Shown piece by piece: positions 1 to 7,535 of a DNA stretch of 64,000 bases (its first letter is position 1; every line of letters starts with the position of its first letter). Both the position numbers and the translations under genes were made by a program. The notes beneath the pieces were generated by a model. That model saw only the letters and a list, made by a program, of their open reading frames with translations. It was not told the origin of the DNA and ran no database searches. Source of the stretch: Pseudomonas sp. FeN3W (lineage in GTDB: Bacteria; Pseudomonadota; Gammaproteobacteria; Pseudomonadales; Pseudomonadaceae); assembly GCA_030263805.2 (NCBI GenBank), contig CP136010.1, forward strand, positions 3,177,001 to 3,241,000, in the 5' to 3' direction.

Positions 1-2
1 CG

Positions 3-722
3 GTGCTGCAACGGCGCGATGGCTGGTTGGTGGGATTGCGCCGGAGCAACCCGCTGCTGGCGCTGGTTTCGGTGGTGCTGTTGCTGCTCATGCATCTGCC
101 GCCGTTGAGCCCGTTGCAGCTCAGCGCAGCCAACCAGTACCAGCGCCTGCTCGACGAGCGGGTACCGGCGGAACGCACCGATCTCGGCGCATTGCGCTTT
201 CAGCTGGGGCGGCCCGGCCGTGAGCATCTCGAGAAGCTGCGCCAGCGCCTGGCCGAGCCCGGCGTCGAAGAAGCACGACGTGAGCAGCTGCAGGCGGACC
301 TGCAGCGACTGGACAGCGCCGACAGCTACTGGAACTGGCGACACGCGCATGACATGGCCAATACCGCAGCGGTGCCCTGGATCGGCGAGCCGCTCGAGGA
401 TGCCGGCGGGTCGTTGGCACGAGCCATCGCGACCCAGGGCTGTGACAGGGACTGCACGCTGTTCGCCGTCGACCTGGATGACGACAGCCAGCCCGAGGTG
501 CTGCTGTTGCGCGGTGCGCGACCGCGGATCGTGACGGTGCTGGGGCGCGGGCCGGACGGCAACTGGCGCTGGATCGGGCATCTGCGTACCACCGACGAGC
601 AGACCCTCGACGGCGAGACGCTGCGGGAGCGGATCGAGCGCGATGCCTGGCGGGTCGTTGCACCGCGCTTCAATGCACTGGAGATCGACGGCATACGGCT
701 GGAGCCGGCGATTACCGAATAG
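3..722 (+). CDS. DUF4153-like membrane protein, C-terminal part (cut by window start)
   Basis: An open frame already running at the left edge and ending with TAG at 722. The first readable codon is GTG at 3, but this is probably an internal codon, because the protein opens in mid-domain with 'RRSNPLLAL' followed by one hydrophobic segment (about residues 17-35). After it comes a soluble part rich in Arg, Glu and Leu, with a cysteine pair in 'QGCDRDC'. This layout (last membrane helix, then an extracytoplasmic tail) resembles the end of Pseudomonas DUF4153 proteins, whose function is unknown. It converges with ilvD, and a terminator hairpin lies between them. The family assignment is from memory of the tail pattern, so moderate confidence. 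Confidence 0.55.
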   Translation: MLQRRDGWLVGLRRSNPLLALVSVVLLLLMHLPPLSPLQLSAANQYQRLLDERVPAERTDLGALRFQLGRPGREHLEKLRQRLAEPGVEEARREQLQADLQRLDSADSYWNWRHAHDMANTAAVPWIGEPLEDAGGSLARAIATQGCDRDCTLFAVDLDDDSQPEVLLLRGARPRIVTVLGRGPDGNWRWIGHLRTTDEQTLDGETLRERIERDAWRVVAPRFNALEIDGIRLEPAITE

Positions 723-733
723 CGCGCATGAAA

Positions 734-756
734 AAGCCCGACGCGAGGTCGGGCTT
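734..756 (-). terminator. Rho-independent terminator of ilvD
   Basis: A perfect 9-bp stem (AAGCCCGAC / GTCGGGCTT) with a 5-nt loop. Read on the minus strand it is followed by a run of five T (the A-run at 731-735), so it terminates ilvD. On the plus strand the T-run is weak, but it may also help end the DUF4153-like gene. Confidence 0.85.
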
Positions 757-780
757 ATTGGTCGCGGCCGTGGCTAGCGA

Positions 781-2619
781 TCAGCCTTCCAGCATCGCCT
801 TGTTGCGCACCGCGCCCTTGTCGGCGCTGGTGGCGAGCAGGGCGTAAGCCTTGAGCGCCGTGGTCACCTTACGCGCGCGCGGTGCGGCGGGCTTCCAGCC
901 TTTCTTGTCCTGCTCGATGCGGCGGTGGGACAGCTCTTCATCGCTGACCTGCAGCTGGATGCTGCGGTTGGGGATGTCGATCAGCACCTTGTCGCCATCC
1001 TGCACCAGGCCGATGGCGCCGCCCGCGGCCGCTTCCGGCGAGGCATGGCCGATGGACAGGCCCGAGGTGCCGCCGGAGAAGCGGCCGTCGGTGAGCAGGG
1101 CGCAATCCTTGCCCAGCCCTTTGGACTTCAGGTACGAGGTCGGATAGAGCATTTCCTGCATGCCCGGGCCGCCCTTCGGGCCTTCGTAGCGGATGATGAC
1201 GATGTCGCCGGCCTTCACTTCGTCATTGAGGATGCCCTTCACGGCGCTGTCCTGGCTTTCGAAGATCTTCGCCGTGCCTTCGAACACGTGGATGGATTCG
1301 TCCACGCCGGCAGTCTTCACCACGCAGCCATCGAGGGCGATATTGCCGTAGAGCACGGCGAGGCCGCCCTCTTGCGAATAGGCGTGCTCGACGCTGCGGA
1401 TGCAACCTTCGGCGCGATCCAGATCGAGGGTGTCCCAGCGGGTCGCCTGGCTGAAGGCGGTCTGGGTCGGAATGCCGGCCGGGCCAGCCTTGAAGAAGTG
1501 GTGAACCGCTTCGTCCTGGGTCTGGGTGATGTCCCACTCGGCGATGGCGGCGGCCATGCTCGGGCTGTGCACGGTGGAGACATCGGTGTGCAGCAGGCCA
1601 CCACGGGCCAGCTCGCCGAGGATGGAGAAGATGCCGCCAGCGCGGTGCACGTCTTCCATGTGGTACTTCTGGATGTTCGGCGCGACCTTGCACAGCTGCG
1701 GCACCTTGCGCGACAGCGCGTCGATGTCGCGCAGGTCGAAGTCGACCTCGGCTTCCTGGGCGGCGGCCAGGAGATGCAGGATGGTGTTGGTCGAGCCGCC
1801 CATGGCGATGTCCAGGGTCATGGCATTCTCGAAGGCCTTGCGGCTGGCCACGTTGCGCGGCAGTACGGAGTCGTCGCCGTCCTGGTAGTAGCGTTTGCAC
1901 AGCTCGACGGCGATACGTCCGGCGCGCAGGAACAGCTGTTCGCGGTCGGCGTGGGTGGCCAGCGTGCTGCCGTTGCCGGGCAGGGACAGGCCGAGGGCTT
2001 CGGTCAGGCAGTTCATCGAGTTGGCGGTGAACATGCCCGAGCAGCTGCCGCAGGTCGGGCAAGCGCTGCGCTCGTATTCGGCGACCTTCTCGTCGGAGCA
2101 GGAGTCGTCGGCTGCCACCACCATGGCGTCGACCAGGTCCAGACCATGGCTGGCCAGCTTGGTCTTGCCGGCTTCCATCGGGCCGCCGGAGACGAACACC
2201 ACCGGGATGTTCAGGCGCAGCGCGGCCATCAGCATGCCGGGGGTGATCTTGTCGCAGTTGGAGATGCAGACGATGGCGTCGGCGCAGTGCGCATTGACCA
2301 TGTACTCCACCGAATCGGCGATGATCTCGCGCGATGGCAGCGAATAGAGCATGCCGTCGTGGCCCATGGCGATGCCGTCGTCCACGGCGATGGTGTTGAA
2401 TTCCTTGGCCACGCCGCCGGCTTTTTCGATCTCGCGAGCGACCAGCTGGCCCATGTCTTTCAGGTGTACGTGACCGGGCACGAACTGGGTGAAGGAGTTG
2501 GCGATGGCGATGATCGGCTTCTTGAAGTCTTCATCCTTCATGCCGGTGGCGCGCCACAGCGCGCGGGCGCCGGCCATGTTGCGGCCGTGCGTGGAGGTTT
2601 TCGAGCGGTAATCAGGCAT
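781..2619 (-). CDS. ilvD: Dihydroxy-acid dehydratase
   Basis: The 612-residue enzyme dehydrates 2,3-dihydroxy-3-methyl acids to 2-keto acids in the valine/isoleucine pathway. It has the full family length and starts 'MPDYRSKTSTHGRNMAGAR'. The iron-sulfur ligand motifs are visible as 'CISNCDKITPGM' (about residues 118-129) and 'CPTCGSCSGMF' (about 193-203), and the C-terminal 'GRFSGGTSGLSIGHASPEAA' block binds metal and substrate. The ATG at 2619 is the natural start. It is monocistronic, with a clear terminator downstream and a long gene-poor region upstream. No attenuator-like leader peptide was found. Confidence 0.97.
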   Translation of the reverse strand: MPDYRSKTSTHGRNMAGARALWRATGMKDEDFKKPIIAIANSFTQFVPGHVHLKDMGQLVAREIEKAGGVAKEFNTIAVDDGIAMGHDGMLYSLPSREIIADSVEYMVNAHCADAIVCISNCDKITPGMLMAALRLNIPVVFVSGGPMEAGKTKLASHGLDLVDAMVVAADDSCSDEKVAEYERSACPTCGSCSGMFTANSMNCLTEALGLSLPGNGSTLATHADREQLFLRAGRIAVELCKRYYQDGDDSVLPRNVASRKAFENAMTLDIAMGGSTNTILHLLAAAQEAEVDFDLRDIDALSRKVPQLCKVAPNIQKYHMEDVHRAGGIFSILGELARGGLLHTDVSTVHSPSMAAAIAEWDITQTQDEAVHHFFKAGPAGIPTQTAFSQATRWDTLDLDRAEGCIRSVEHAYSQEGGLAVLYGNIALDGCVVKTAGVDESIHVFEGTAKIFESQDSAVKGILNDEVKAGDIVIIRYEGPKGGPGMQEMLYPTSYLKSKGLGKDCALLTDGRFSGGTSGLSIGHASPEAAAGGAIGLVQDGDKVLIDIPNRSIQLQVSDEELSHRRIEQDKKGWKPAAPRARKVTTALKAYALLATSADKGAVRNKAMLEG

Positions 2620-2951
2620 GACGGTTCCTGCGGCTAATCAGGTAATCGGAGGTATGCGTATGGTGAGCAACGCCTGTGCCGGATGCAACGGAGGATGACC
2701 GCGCGTTCGGAAGGGGCCGGTCGAGGCGGGTAGACGCTCGTAAGGCCTGGGCTCAGGTTCGCCAGGTGGTGAATGGCGAGATATCGCCGATTCTACGCAC
2801 CTTACGGTGCTCGGGCCAGGCGGGACGATTGCCGGTCCTGCGCTATTCCGCATGCCAGCGGGCCGGAGCGGCTGGAGCGGGCGTGAGGCCTGCGCATCGG
2901 CCGCCTCTGTCCGGGTAATGGCTGCCGGTTCACTTGGCTGGTGGCTCGATC
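2620..2951. other. Gene-poor region upstream of ilvD
   Basis: No convincing gene. Only small inverted repeats were seen: 2775-2788 (GGCGA-gata-TCGCC) and 2797-2810 (GCACC-ttac-GGTGC). The ilvD promoter should lie here, but no good -35/-10 pair stands out. Confidence 0.4.
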
Positions 2952-3269
2952 ATGGCCGGGCAGGATGATCGCGTGAAGGTCACCGCGCCGACCCTCGCGC
3001 CGTCGGTCTTGGCCACGCCCCGTCGTCGCAGTGCCATCAGTGCGGGCCGGTGTTTTTGATGTTGAGCGGTGCTACGTCAGCCACTTCGAGCCGGTGGGCG
3101 ATGGTGACGCTTATCGCGGACCGACGACGGCCTGGTTCCGTTCTCACCTGATGGATGACGAGCGTGCACCAGCCTGCTGTGGAGCGATCCGCGCAAGGGC
3201 ATCGAGTGGCACGGCACGATGAAACCCGCGCCGGCAATGCCGGGCGAGGGTTTCATGACGATACGGTAG
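2952..3269 (+). pseudogene. Possible remnant of an alpha/beta-hydrolase gene (C-terminal end)
   Basis: Three plus-strand frames carry adjoining pieces that read like one decayed hydrolase tail. Frame one from ATG 2952 gives 'GQDDRVKVTAPTLA'. Frame two (3031-3222) gives 'YVSHFEPVGDGDAYRGPT' then 'TAWFRSHLMDDERA'. The reading then appears to move to a third frame near 3165-3171 and continues 'SLLWSDPRKGIEWHGTM' to a TAG at 3269. A 'HFEP...YRG.TTAWFR..LM.DE.A' ending is typical of secreted alpha/beta-hydrolases, where the His would be the catalytic one. No intact start, nucleophile elbow or full length is present. The identification is inference from pattern memory. Confidence 0.3.
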
Positions 3270-3284
3270 GCGAGTGTGCCGCCC

Positions 3285-4481
3285 TCAGCTGTTGGGCAGG
3301 ATGCGGCAGGTCAGGCTCTTGATGTAGCGGGTTTCCGGGATCGCCGGGTGCACCGGATGATCCGGGCCCTGGGCGCCGCGTTCGAGCAGCTGGATATTGC
3401 GGTCCAGATGGCGCGCGCTGCCGAGCAGGATGTTCTGCAGGTGGTCTTCTTCCAGGTGCATCGAGCAGCTGGCACTGACCAGGATGCCGTCCTTGTTCAG
3501 CAGGCGCATCGCGGCTTCGTTGAGGCGCCGGTAGGCGGCCTCACCGTTCTTGATGTCCTTCTTGCGCTTGATGAACGCTGGCGGGTCGGTGATGACCACG
3601 TCGAAGCGCTCCTCGGCGTTCTTCAGTTCCTTCATGGCTTCGAAGGCATCGCCCTCGACGCAGGTCATCTTCTCGGCCACGCCATTGAGCGCGGCATTGC
3701 GCTCGACGCCGTCCAAGGCAAACGCAGAGGCGTCGACACAGAACACTTCGCTGGCGCCAAAGGCCGCCGCCTGTACGCCCCAGCCGCCGATGTAGCTGAA
3801 CAGGTCGAGCACGCGCTTGCCCTTCACGTAGGGTGCCAGGCGTGCGCGGTTCATGCGGTGATCGTAGAACCAGCCGGTCTTCTGGCCCTGCAGCACCGGC
3901 GCCTCGAATTTCACGCCGTTCTCTTCCAGCGCGACCCATTCCGGCACCACGCCGAACGCGGTATCGACGTAGCGCTCCAGGCCTTCGGCGTCGCGGGCGC
4001 TGGAGTCGTTCTTCCACAGCACGCCGCGGGGCTTGAGCACCTGCACCAGGGCTTCGAGTACGGCATCCTTGTTGCGCTCCATGGTGGCCGACGCCAGCTG
4101 CACGACAAGATGGTCGTGGAAACGATCCACCACCAGGCCCGGCAGAAGATCGGAATCGCCGTAGATCAGGCGATAGCACGGCTGCTCGAACAGCCGATCA
4201 CGCAACGACAGCGCGACCTGGATGCGATGCACCAGCAGCGACTTGTCCAGGCTGTGCTTGAGATCGCGCGACAGCAGGCGTGCGCAGATCAGGTTGTTCG
4301 GCGATACCCCGACGATGCCCAGCGGCTTGCCGCCGGCGGCTTCGAGCACGGCCTGGTCGCCGGCAGCGAAACCCGCCAGCGGCGTGGCCGCGGTGTCCAC
4401 CTCGTTGCTGTAGACCCACAGATGGCCGGCGCGCAAGCGGCGATCGGCGTTGGCTTTGAGGCGCAGGCTGGGCAGGGACAT
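3285..4481 (-). CDS. rlmI: 23S rRNA (cytosine-C5)-methyltransferase RlmI
   Basis: The 398-residue protein methylates C5 of a cytosine (C1962 in E. coli numbering) in 23S rRNA using S-adenosylmethionine. The N-terminal PUA-like domain begins 'LRLKANADRRLRAGHLWVYS', followed by a Rossmann-fold methyltransferase domain with 'VLDLFSYIGGWG' (motif I), 'VVITDPPAF' (motif IV) and 'VSASCSMHL', which carries the likely catalytic cysteine. Length matches the E. coli enzyme (about 396). It is transcribed on the same strand as, and upstream of, the silent spacer before ilvD. The PfpI-family gene lies 89 bp further upstream and may or may not be cotranscribed. Confidence 0.93.
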   Translation of the reverse strand: MSLPSLRLKANADRRLRAGHLWVYSNEVDTAATPLAGFAAGDQAVLEAAGGKPLGIVGVSPNNLICARLLSRDLKHSLDKSLLVHRIQVALSLRDRLFEQPCYRLIYGDSDLLPGLVVDRFHDHLVVQLASATMERNKDAVLEALVQVLKPRGVLWKNDSSARDAEGLERYVDTAFGVVPEWVALEENGVKFEAPVLQGQKTGWFYDHRMNRARLAPYVKGKRVLDLFSYIGGWGVQAAAFGASEVFCVDASAFALDGVERNAALNGVAEKMTCVEGDAFEAMKELKNAEERFDVVITDPPAFIKRKKDIKNGEAAYRRLNEAAMRLLNKDGILVSASCSMHLEEDHLQNILLGSARHLDRNIQLLERGAQGPDHPVHPAIPETRYIKSLTCRILPNS

Positions 4482-4570
4482 CGGCGGGGCTCCGGGAAAA
4501 AGACGGGCATTCTAAACGAGCGGCAGGCCACGCGCGCCGGCGCTGCCGGAAAATCCTCGCGGCGCCCCGT

Positions 4571-5116
4571 TCAGGCGGACAGGGCGTCGATCAGCGCCTG
4601 GCTGAATGCCGGGATGTCATCGGGCTTGCGGCTGCTGATGAGGTGGCCATCGACCACCACCTGCTCGTCGACCCACTCGGCACCGGCATTCTTCAGGTCG
4701 TCGGTAAGCGACGGCCAGCTGGTCATGCGCTTGCCCTTGACCAGGTCCGCCGAGATCAACAGCCAGCCGCCGTGACAGATCACCGCGATCGGCTTGTTCG
4801 CCGCGGCGGCGTCGCGCACCAGCTTCTGCGCGGTTTCGTCGGTGCGGATGGTGTCGGCGTTGACCACGCCGCCGGGCAGCAGCACGGCGTCATAGTCATT
4901 CATATCGAGGTCGTCGAAGGTCTTGTCCACGTGAAACTTGCTGGCCGGGGTGGTGTGGTTCCAGCCGGTCACTTCGCCATTCTTGGCGGAGACGATCTGG
5001 GCTGTCGCACCGGCCTTCTCCAGCGCCTCCTGGGGACCGGTCAGCTCGATCTGCTCGAAGCCGTCTGTCACCAGGATTGCCACGCGCTTGCCGTTGAGGG
5101 ATTGGGTCATGGGCAT
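4571..5116 (-). CDS. DJ-1/PfpI family protein (YhbO-like stress protein)
   Basis: A 181-residue single-domain protein of the DJ-1/PfpI superfamily. The nucleophile elbow 'AVICHGGWLL' (Cys about residue 110, next to His) and the opening 'KRVAILVTDGFEQIEL' identify the PfpI branch, whose members act as stress proteins variously described as protease or deglycase. There is no signal peptide, so it is cytoplasmic. Translation may start at MPMTQSL (5116) or at the second Met two codons later. It is divergent from the HDOD gene, with about 120 bp of shared promoter space. The precise biochemical role cannot be read from sequence. Confidence 0.88.
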   Translation of the reverse strand: MPMTQSLNGKRVAILVTDGFEQIELTGPQEALEKAGATAQIVSAKNGEVTGWNHTTPASKFHVDKTFDDLDMNDYDAVLLPGGVVNADTIRTDETAQKLVRDAAAANKPIAVICHGGWLLISADLVKGKRMTSWPSLTDDLKNAGAEWVDEQVVVDGHLISSRKPDDIPAFSQALIDALSA

Positions 5117-5237
5117 GTCTCCGTCTGTCTGTCGGTAACGCTCGCCGAATGCGAGTCACTTGAAATGGGACCTGCATCTCAGCCAAAGTTCGCCTTTTCG
5201 TGCTTATGGCACTTTGCCCTCTCGTCGAGCTTTCCTC

Positions 5238-6104
5238 ATGGCCGTTGAACTCTCCGCCGAACAGATCCGCCGGGTGCTGCAAGGCATCAGCGTGCCGCCG
5301 CAACCGCAGATCATGGTCGACCTGCAGATGGAACAGGTCATGCCGGTGCCCGATCTGAAAGCCATCGCCCGGTTGATCAGCCAGGACCCGGGGCTTTCGG
5401 GGGCGCTGCTCAAGCTGGTCAATTCGCCGCATTTCGGTCTCGCCAATCGCATCGCCTCCATCCAGCAGGCGGTGAACCTGCTGGGCTGCAATTCGGTGAT
5501 CAACCTGATCAATGCGCAGTCGATCAAGGGCGAGATGAGCGACGAGACCATCGTCACGCTCAATCGCTTCTGGGACAGCGCCCAGGACGTGGCCATGGCC
5601 TGCCTGACCCTGGCCAAGCGCATCGGCTATCAGTCACCGGACGAGGCCTACACCCTCGGGCTGTTCCACAACTGCGGCATCCCGCTGATGCTCAAGCGCT
5701 TCCCCGGTTACATGAGCGTGCTGGAAGAGGCCTACGCCAGCACCGGGGACGGCCAGCGCATCGTCGATATCGAGAATCGCGTGCTCAGCACCAACCATGC
5801 GGTGGTCGGCTACTTCACCGCCAAGTCGTGGAACTTGCCGCTGCATCTGTGCGATGCCATCGCCAGTCACCATAACGCGCTGTCGCTGTTCGCCGACGAC
5901 TCGGGGCGCGACGCGACGATCAAGACGCTGCTGGCGATCCTCAAGATGGCCGAGCATATCTGCGCCTGCCATCGGGTGCTGGGTGCGCAGCCGGACGATC
6001 ACGAGTGGGACAGCGTGTCGCAGTTGGTGCTCGAATACGTCGGGCTGTCGGAATACGATTTCGTCTGCCTCAAGGAAAGCATCCGCGAGTTGGGCGTGGG
6101 CTGA
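5238..6104 (+). CDS. HDOD domain signalling protein
   Basis: A protein of about 288 residues made of a single HDOD domain, a relative of HD phosphohydrolases that usually lacks the catalytic metal ligands and serves as a regulatory or scaffold module in Pseudomonas signalling. Diagnostic blocks are 'LPPQPQIMVDLQ'-like 'VPPQPQIMVDLQMEQVMP' near the start, 'LARLISQDPGLSGALLKLVN'-type 'ARLISQDPGLSGALLKLVN' and 'FHNCGIPLM'. The frame is open upstream to 5160, but ATG 5238 (MAVELSAEQIRR) is chosen because homology-like sequence begins there. It stands alone between the PfpI-family gene and mutM. The partner is unknown. Confidence 0.85.
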   Translation: MAVELSAEQIRRVLQGISVPPQPQIMVDLQMEQVMPVPDLKAIARLISQDPGLSGALLKLVNSPHFGLANRIASIQQAVNLLGCNSVINLINAQSIKGEMSDETIVTLNRFWDSAQDVAMACLTLAKRIGYQSPDEAYTLGLFHNCGIPLMLKRFPGYMSVLEEAYASTGDGQRIVDIENRVLSTNHAVVGYFTAKSWNLPLHLCDAIASHHNALSLFADDSGRDATIKTLLAILKMAEHICACHRVLGAQPDDHEWDSVSQLVLEYVGLSEYDFVCLKESIRELGVG

Positions 6105-6161
6105 CGCCCCGGCGTCGGCCTGCTAAGGTCGGCATCCCTTCGCCGTAGCCAACGTCCCGCC

Positions 6162-6974
6162 ATGCCCGAACTTCCCGAAGTCGAAACTACCCGCCGTGGC
6201 ATCGAGCCGTACCTTGTCGGTCAGCGTGTCAGCCGCGTGCTGGTGCGTGACCGGCGGTTGCGCTGGCCGATCCCGGAAGACCTCGATGTGCGTCTGTCCG
6301 GCCAACGCATCCAAGCCGTCGAACGCCGCGCCAAGTACCTGCTGATCAAGGCCGAGAGCGGCACGCTGATCGTTCATCTGGGCATGTCCGGCAGCCTGCG
6401 GCTGGTGGACGCGGTCTTGCCGGCGGCCAAGCACGAGCACGTCGATATCCTGCTGGCGTCCGGCCAGGCGCTGCGCTACACCGATCCGCGGCGCTTCGGC
6501 GCGATGCTCTGGAGCGATGAGCCGCTCGCCCATGTGTTGCTCGCCAGTCTCGGGCCCGAGCCGCTGGGCGAGGATTTCGACGGCGACCGGCTGTATCGGC
6601 TGTCCCGTGGGCGCAGCATGGCGGTCAAGCCGTTCATCATGGATAACGCGGTGGTGGTGGGCGTCGGCAACATCTATGCGAGCGAGGCACTGTTCGCCGC
6701 CGGGATCGATCCGCGGCGGCCGGCCGGAAGCATCTCGCGAGCGCGTTACCTGAAACTGGGTGAGGAAATCCGGCGAATACTGGCGATGGCCATCGAGCGT
6801 GGCGGTACGACGTTGCGCGATTTCGTCGGCGGCGATGGCAAACCCGGCTATTTTCAGCAGGAGCTGTTCGTCTACGGACGGGCCGGCGAATTCTGCAAGA
6901 ACTGCGGTGGCACTTTGCGCGAGATTCGCCTCGGTCAGCGTGCCAGCGTGTATTGCGCTCGCTGCCAGCGCTGA
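6162..6974 (+). CDS. mutM: Formamidopyrimidine-DNA glycosylase
   Basis: The 270-residue base-excision repair enzyme removes 8-oxoguanine and formamidopyrimidines from DNA and nicks the abasic site. The mature protein would begin with the catalytic proline-glutamate ('MPELPEVETTRRG'). The H2TH region contains 'VGVGNIYASEALF', and the C-terminal zinc finger has four cysteines ('CKNCGG' ... 'CARC'). Length is that of the family. The gene ends 118 bp before a small exported-protein gene. No dedicated terminator with a T-run was seen. Confidence 0.97.
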   Translation: MPELPEVETTRRGIEPYLVGQRVSRVLVRDRRLRWPIPEDLDVRLSGQRIQAVERRAKYLLIKAESGTLIVHLGMSGSLRLVDAVLPAAKHEHVDILLASGQALRYTDPRRFGAMLWSDEPLAHVLLASLGPEPLGEDFDGDRLYRLSRGRSMAVKPFIMDNAVVVGVGNIYASEALFAAGIDPRRPAGSISRARYLKLGEEIRRILAMAIERGGTTLRDFVGGDGKPGYFQQELFVYGRAGEFCKNCGGTLREIRLGQRASVYCARCQR

Positions 6975-7033
6975 GCGGCTGGCGTAACTGCGCATGCATT
7001 GACGGCGTTCACGCTCAGCGTGCCCCGGCCACT

Positions 7034-7041
7034 GCTATAGT
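7034..7041 (+). promoter_or_regulatory. Extended -10 promoter element for the small exported protein
   Basis: TGCTATAGT contains TATAGT (7036-7041) preceded by TGC, an extended -10 pattern. It sits inside a perfect 7-bp inverted repeat, GGCCACT-gctat-AGTGGCC (7027-7045), which could also be an operator. No -35 at standard spacing is evident. The start codon is about 50 bp downstream. Confidence 0.4.
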
Positions 7042-7092
7042 GGCCGCCACAACTAAAAATTGCCGCGTTTCGCACATCTGAAGGACCACACC

Positions 7093-7434
7093 ATGAATCT
7101 GTTCCGCTCTACCGCTGCTGTCTTGGCACTGACCACTGGCCTGCTGGCGCTGCCGGCACATGCGGAGTCGGTCCCGCAGAACACCAGTGGTGATCCGATG
7201 TACTCCGTCGAAGCGCCCAAGGCTTTCTCCATGGTCGGCGACCTGATCATCGCCCGTCCGCTGCTGATCGCCGCGACTGCCATCGGCGCCGGTGTGTTCG
7301 TTGTCAGCCTGCCGTTCACCGCCTTGGGCGGCAACGTCGGCGAGGCTGGCAAGGCACTGGTGGTCGAGCCGGGCAAAGCGGCGTTCGTGCGTTGCCTGGG
7401 TTGCACCACCAGCGGTTACAACGCCCAGCGTTGA
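7093..7434 (+). CDS. Small exported membrane protein of unknown function
   Basis: A 113-residue protein. Start ATG 7093 is chosen because it gives a textbook signal peptide (MNLFRSTAAVLALTTGLLALP, cleavage after AHA). After it comes 'MVGDLIIARPLLIAATAIGAGVFVVSLPF', a single hydrophobic segment (about residues 50-75), then a short tail with two cysteines in 'CLGCTTSG'. Similar Pseudomonas proteins are often labelled 'multidrug transporter' in databases, a name this sequence does not support. It is probably an envelope protein. It has its own likely promoter and precedes the phosphate cotransporter gene by about 100 bp. Confidence 0.75.
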   Translation: MNLFRSTAAVLALTTGLLALPAHAESVPQNTSGDPMYSVEAPKAFSMVGDLIIARPLLIAATAIGAGVFVVSLPFTALGGNVGEAGKALVVEPGKAAFVRCLGCTTSGYNAQR

Positions 7435-7535
7435 TCGGCGTCATCACGCACCGCGACTGGCAGGGCCTGAGCCTTCCGGTCGCGGTATCGCTGCAGTAGG
7501 CTTCGCCTCCCACCCCGCGCCGCGAAGCCCCCTCC

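Noticed and set aside
925..2637. A 570-codon open frame antisense to ilvD
   Set aside because: It is the high-GC shadow of ilvD; composition is Gly/Ala/Val/His-rich without any domain.
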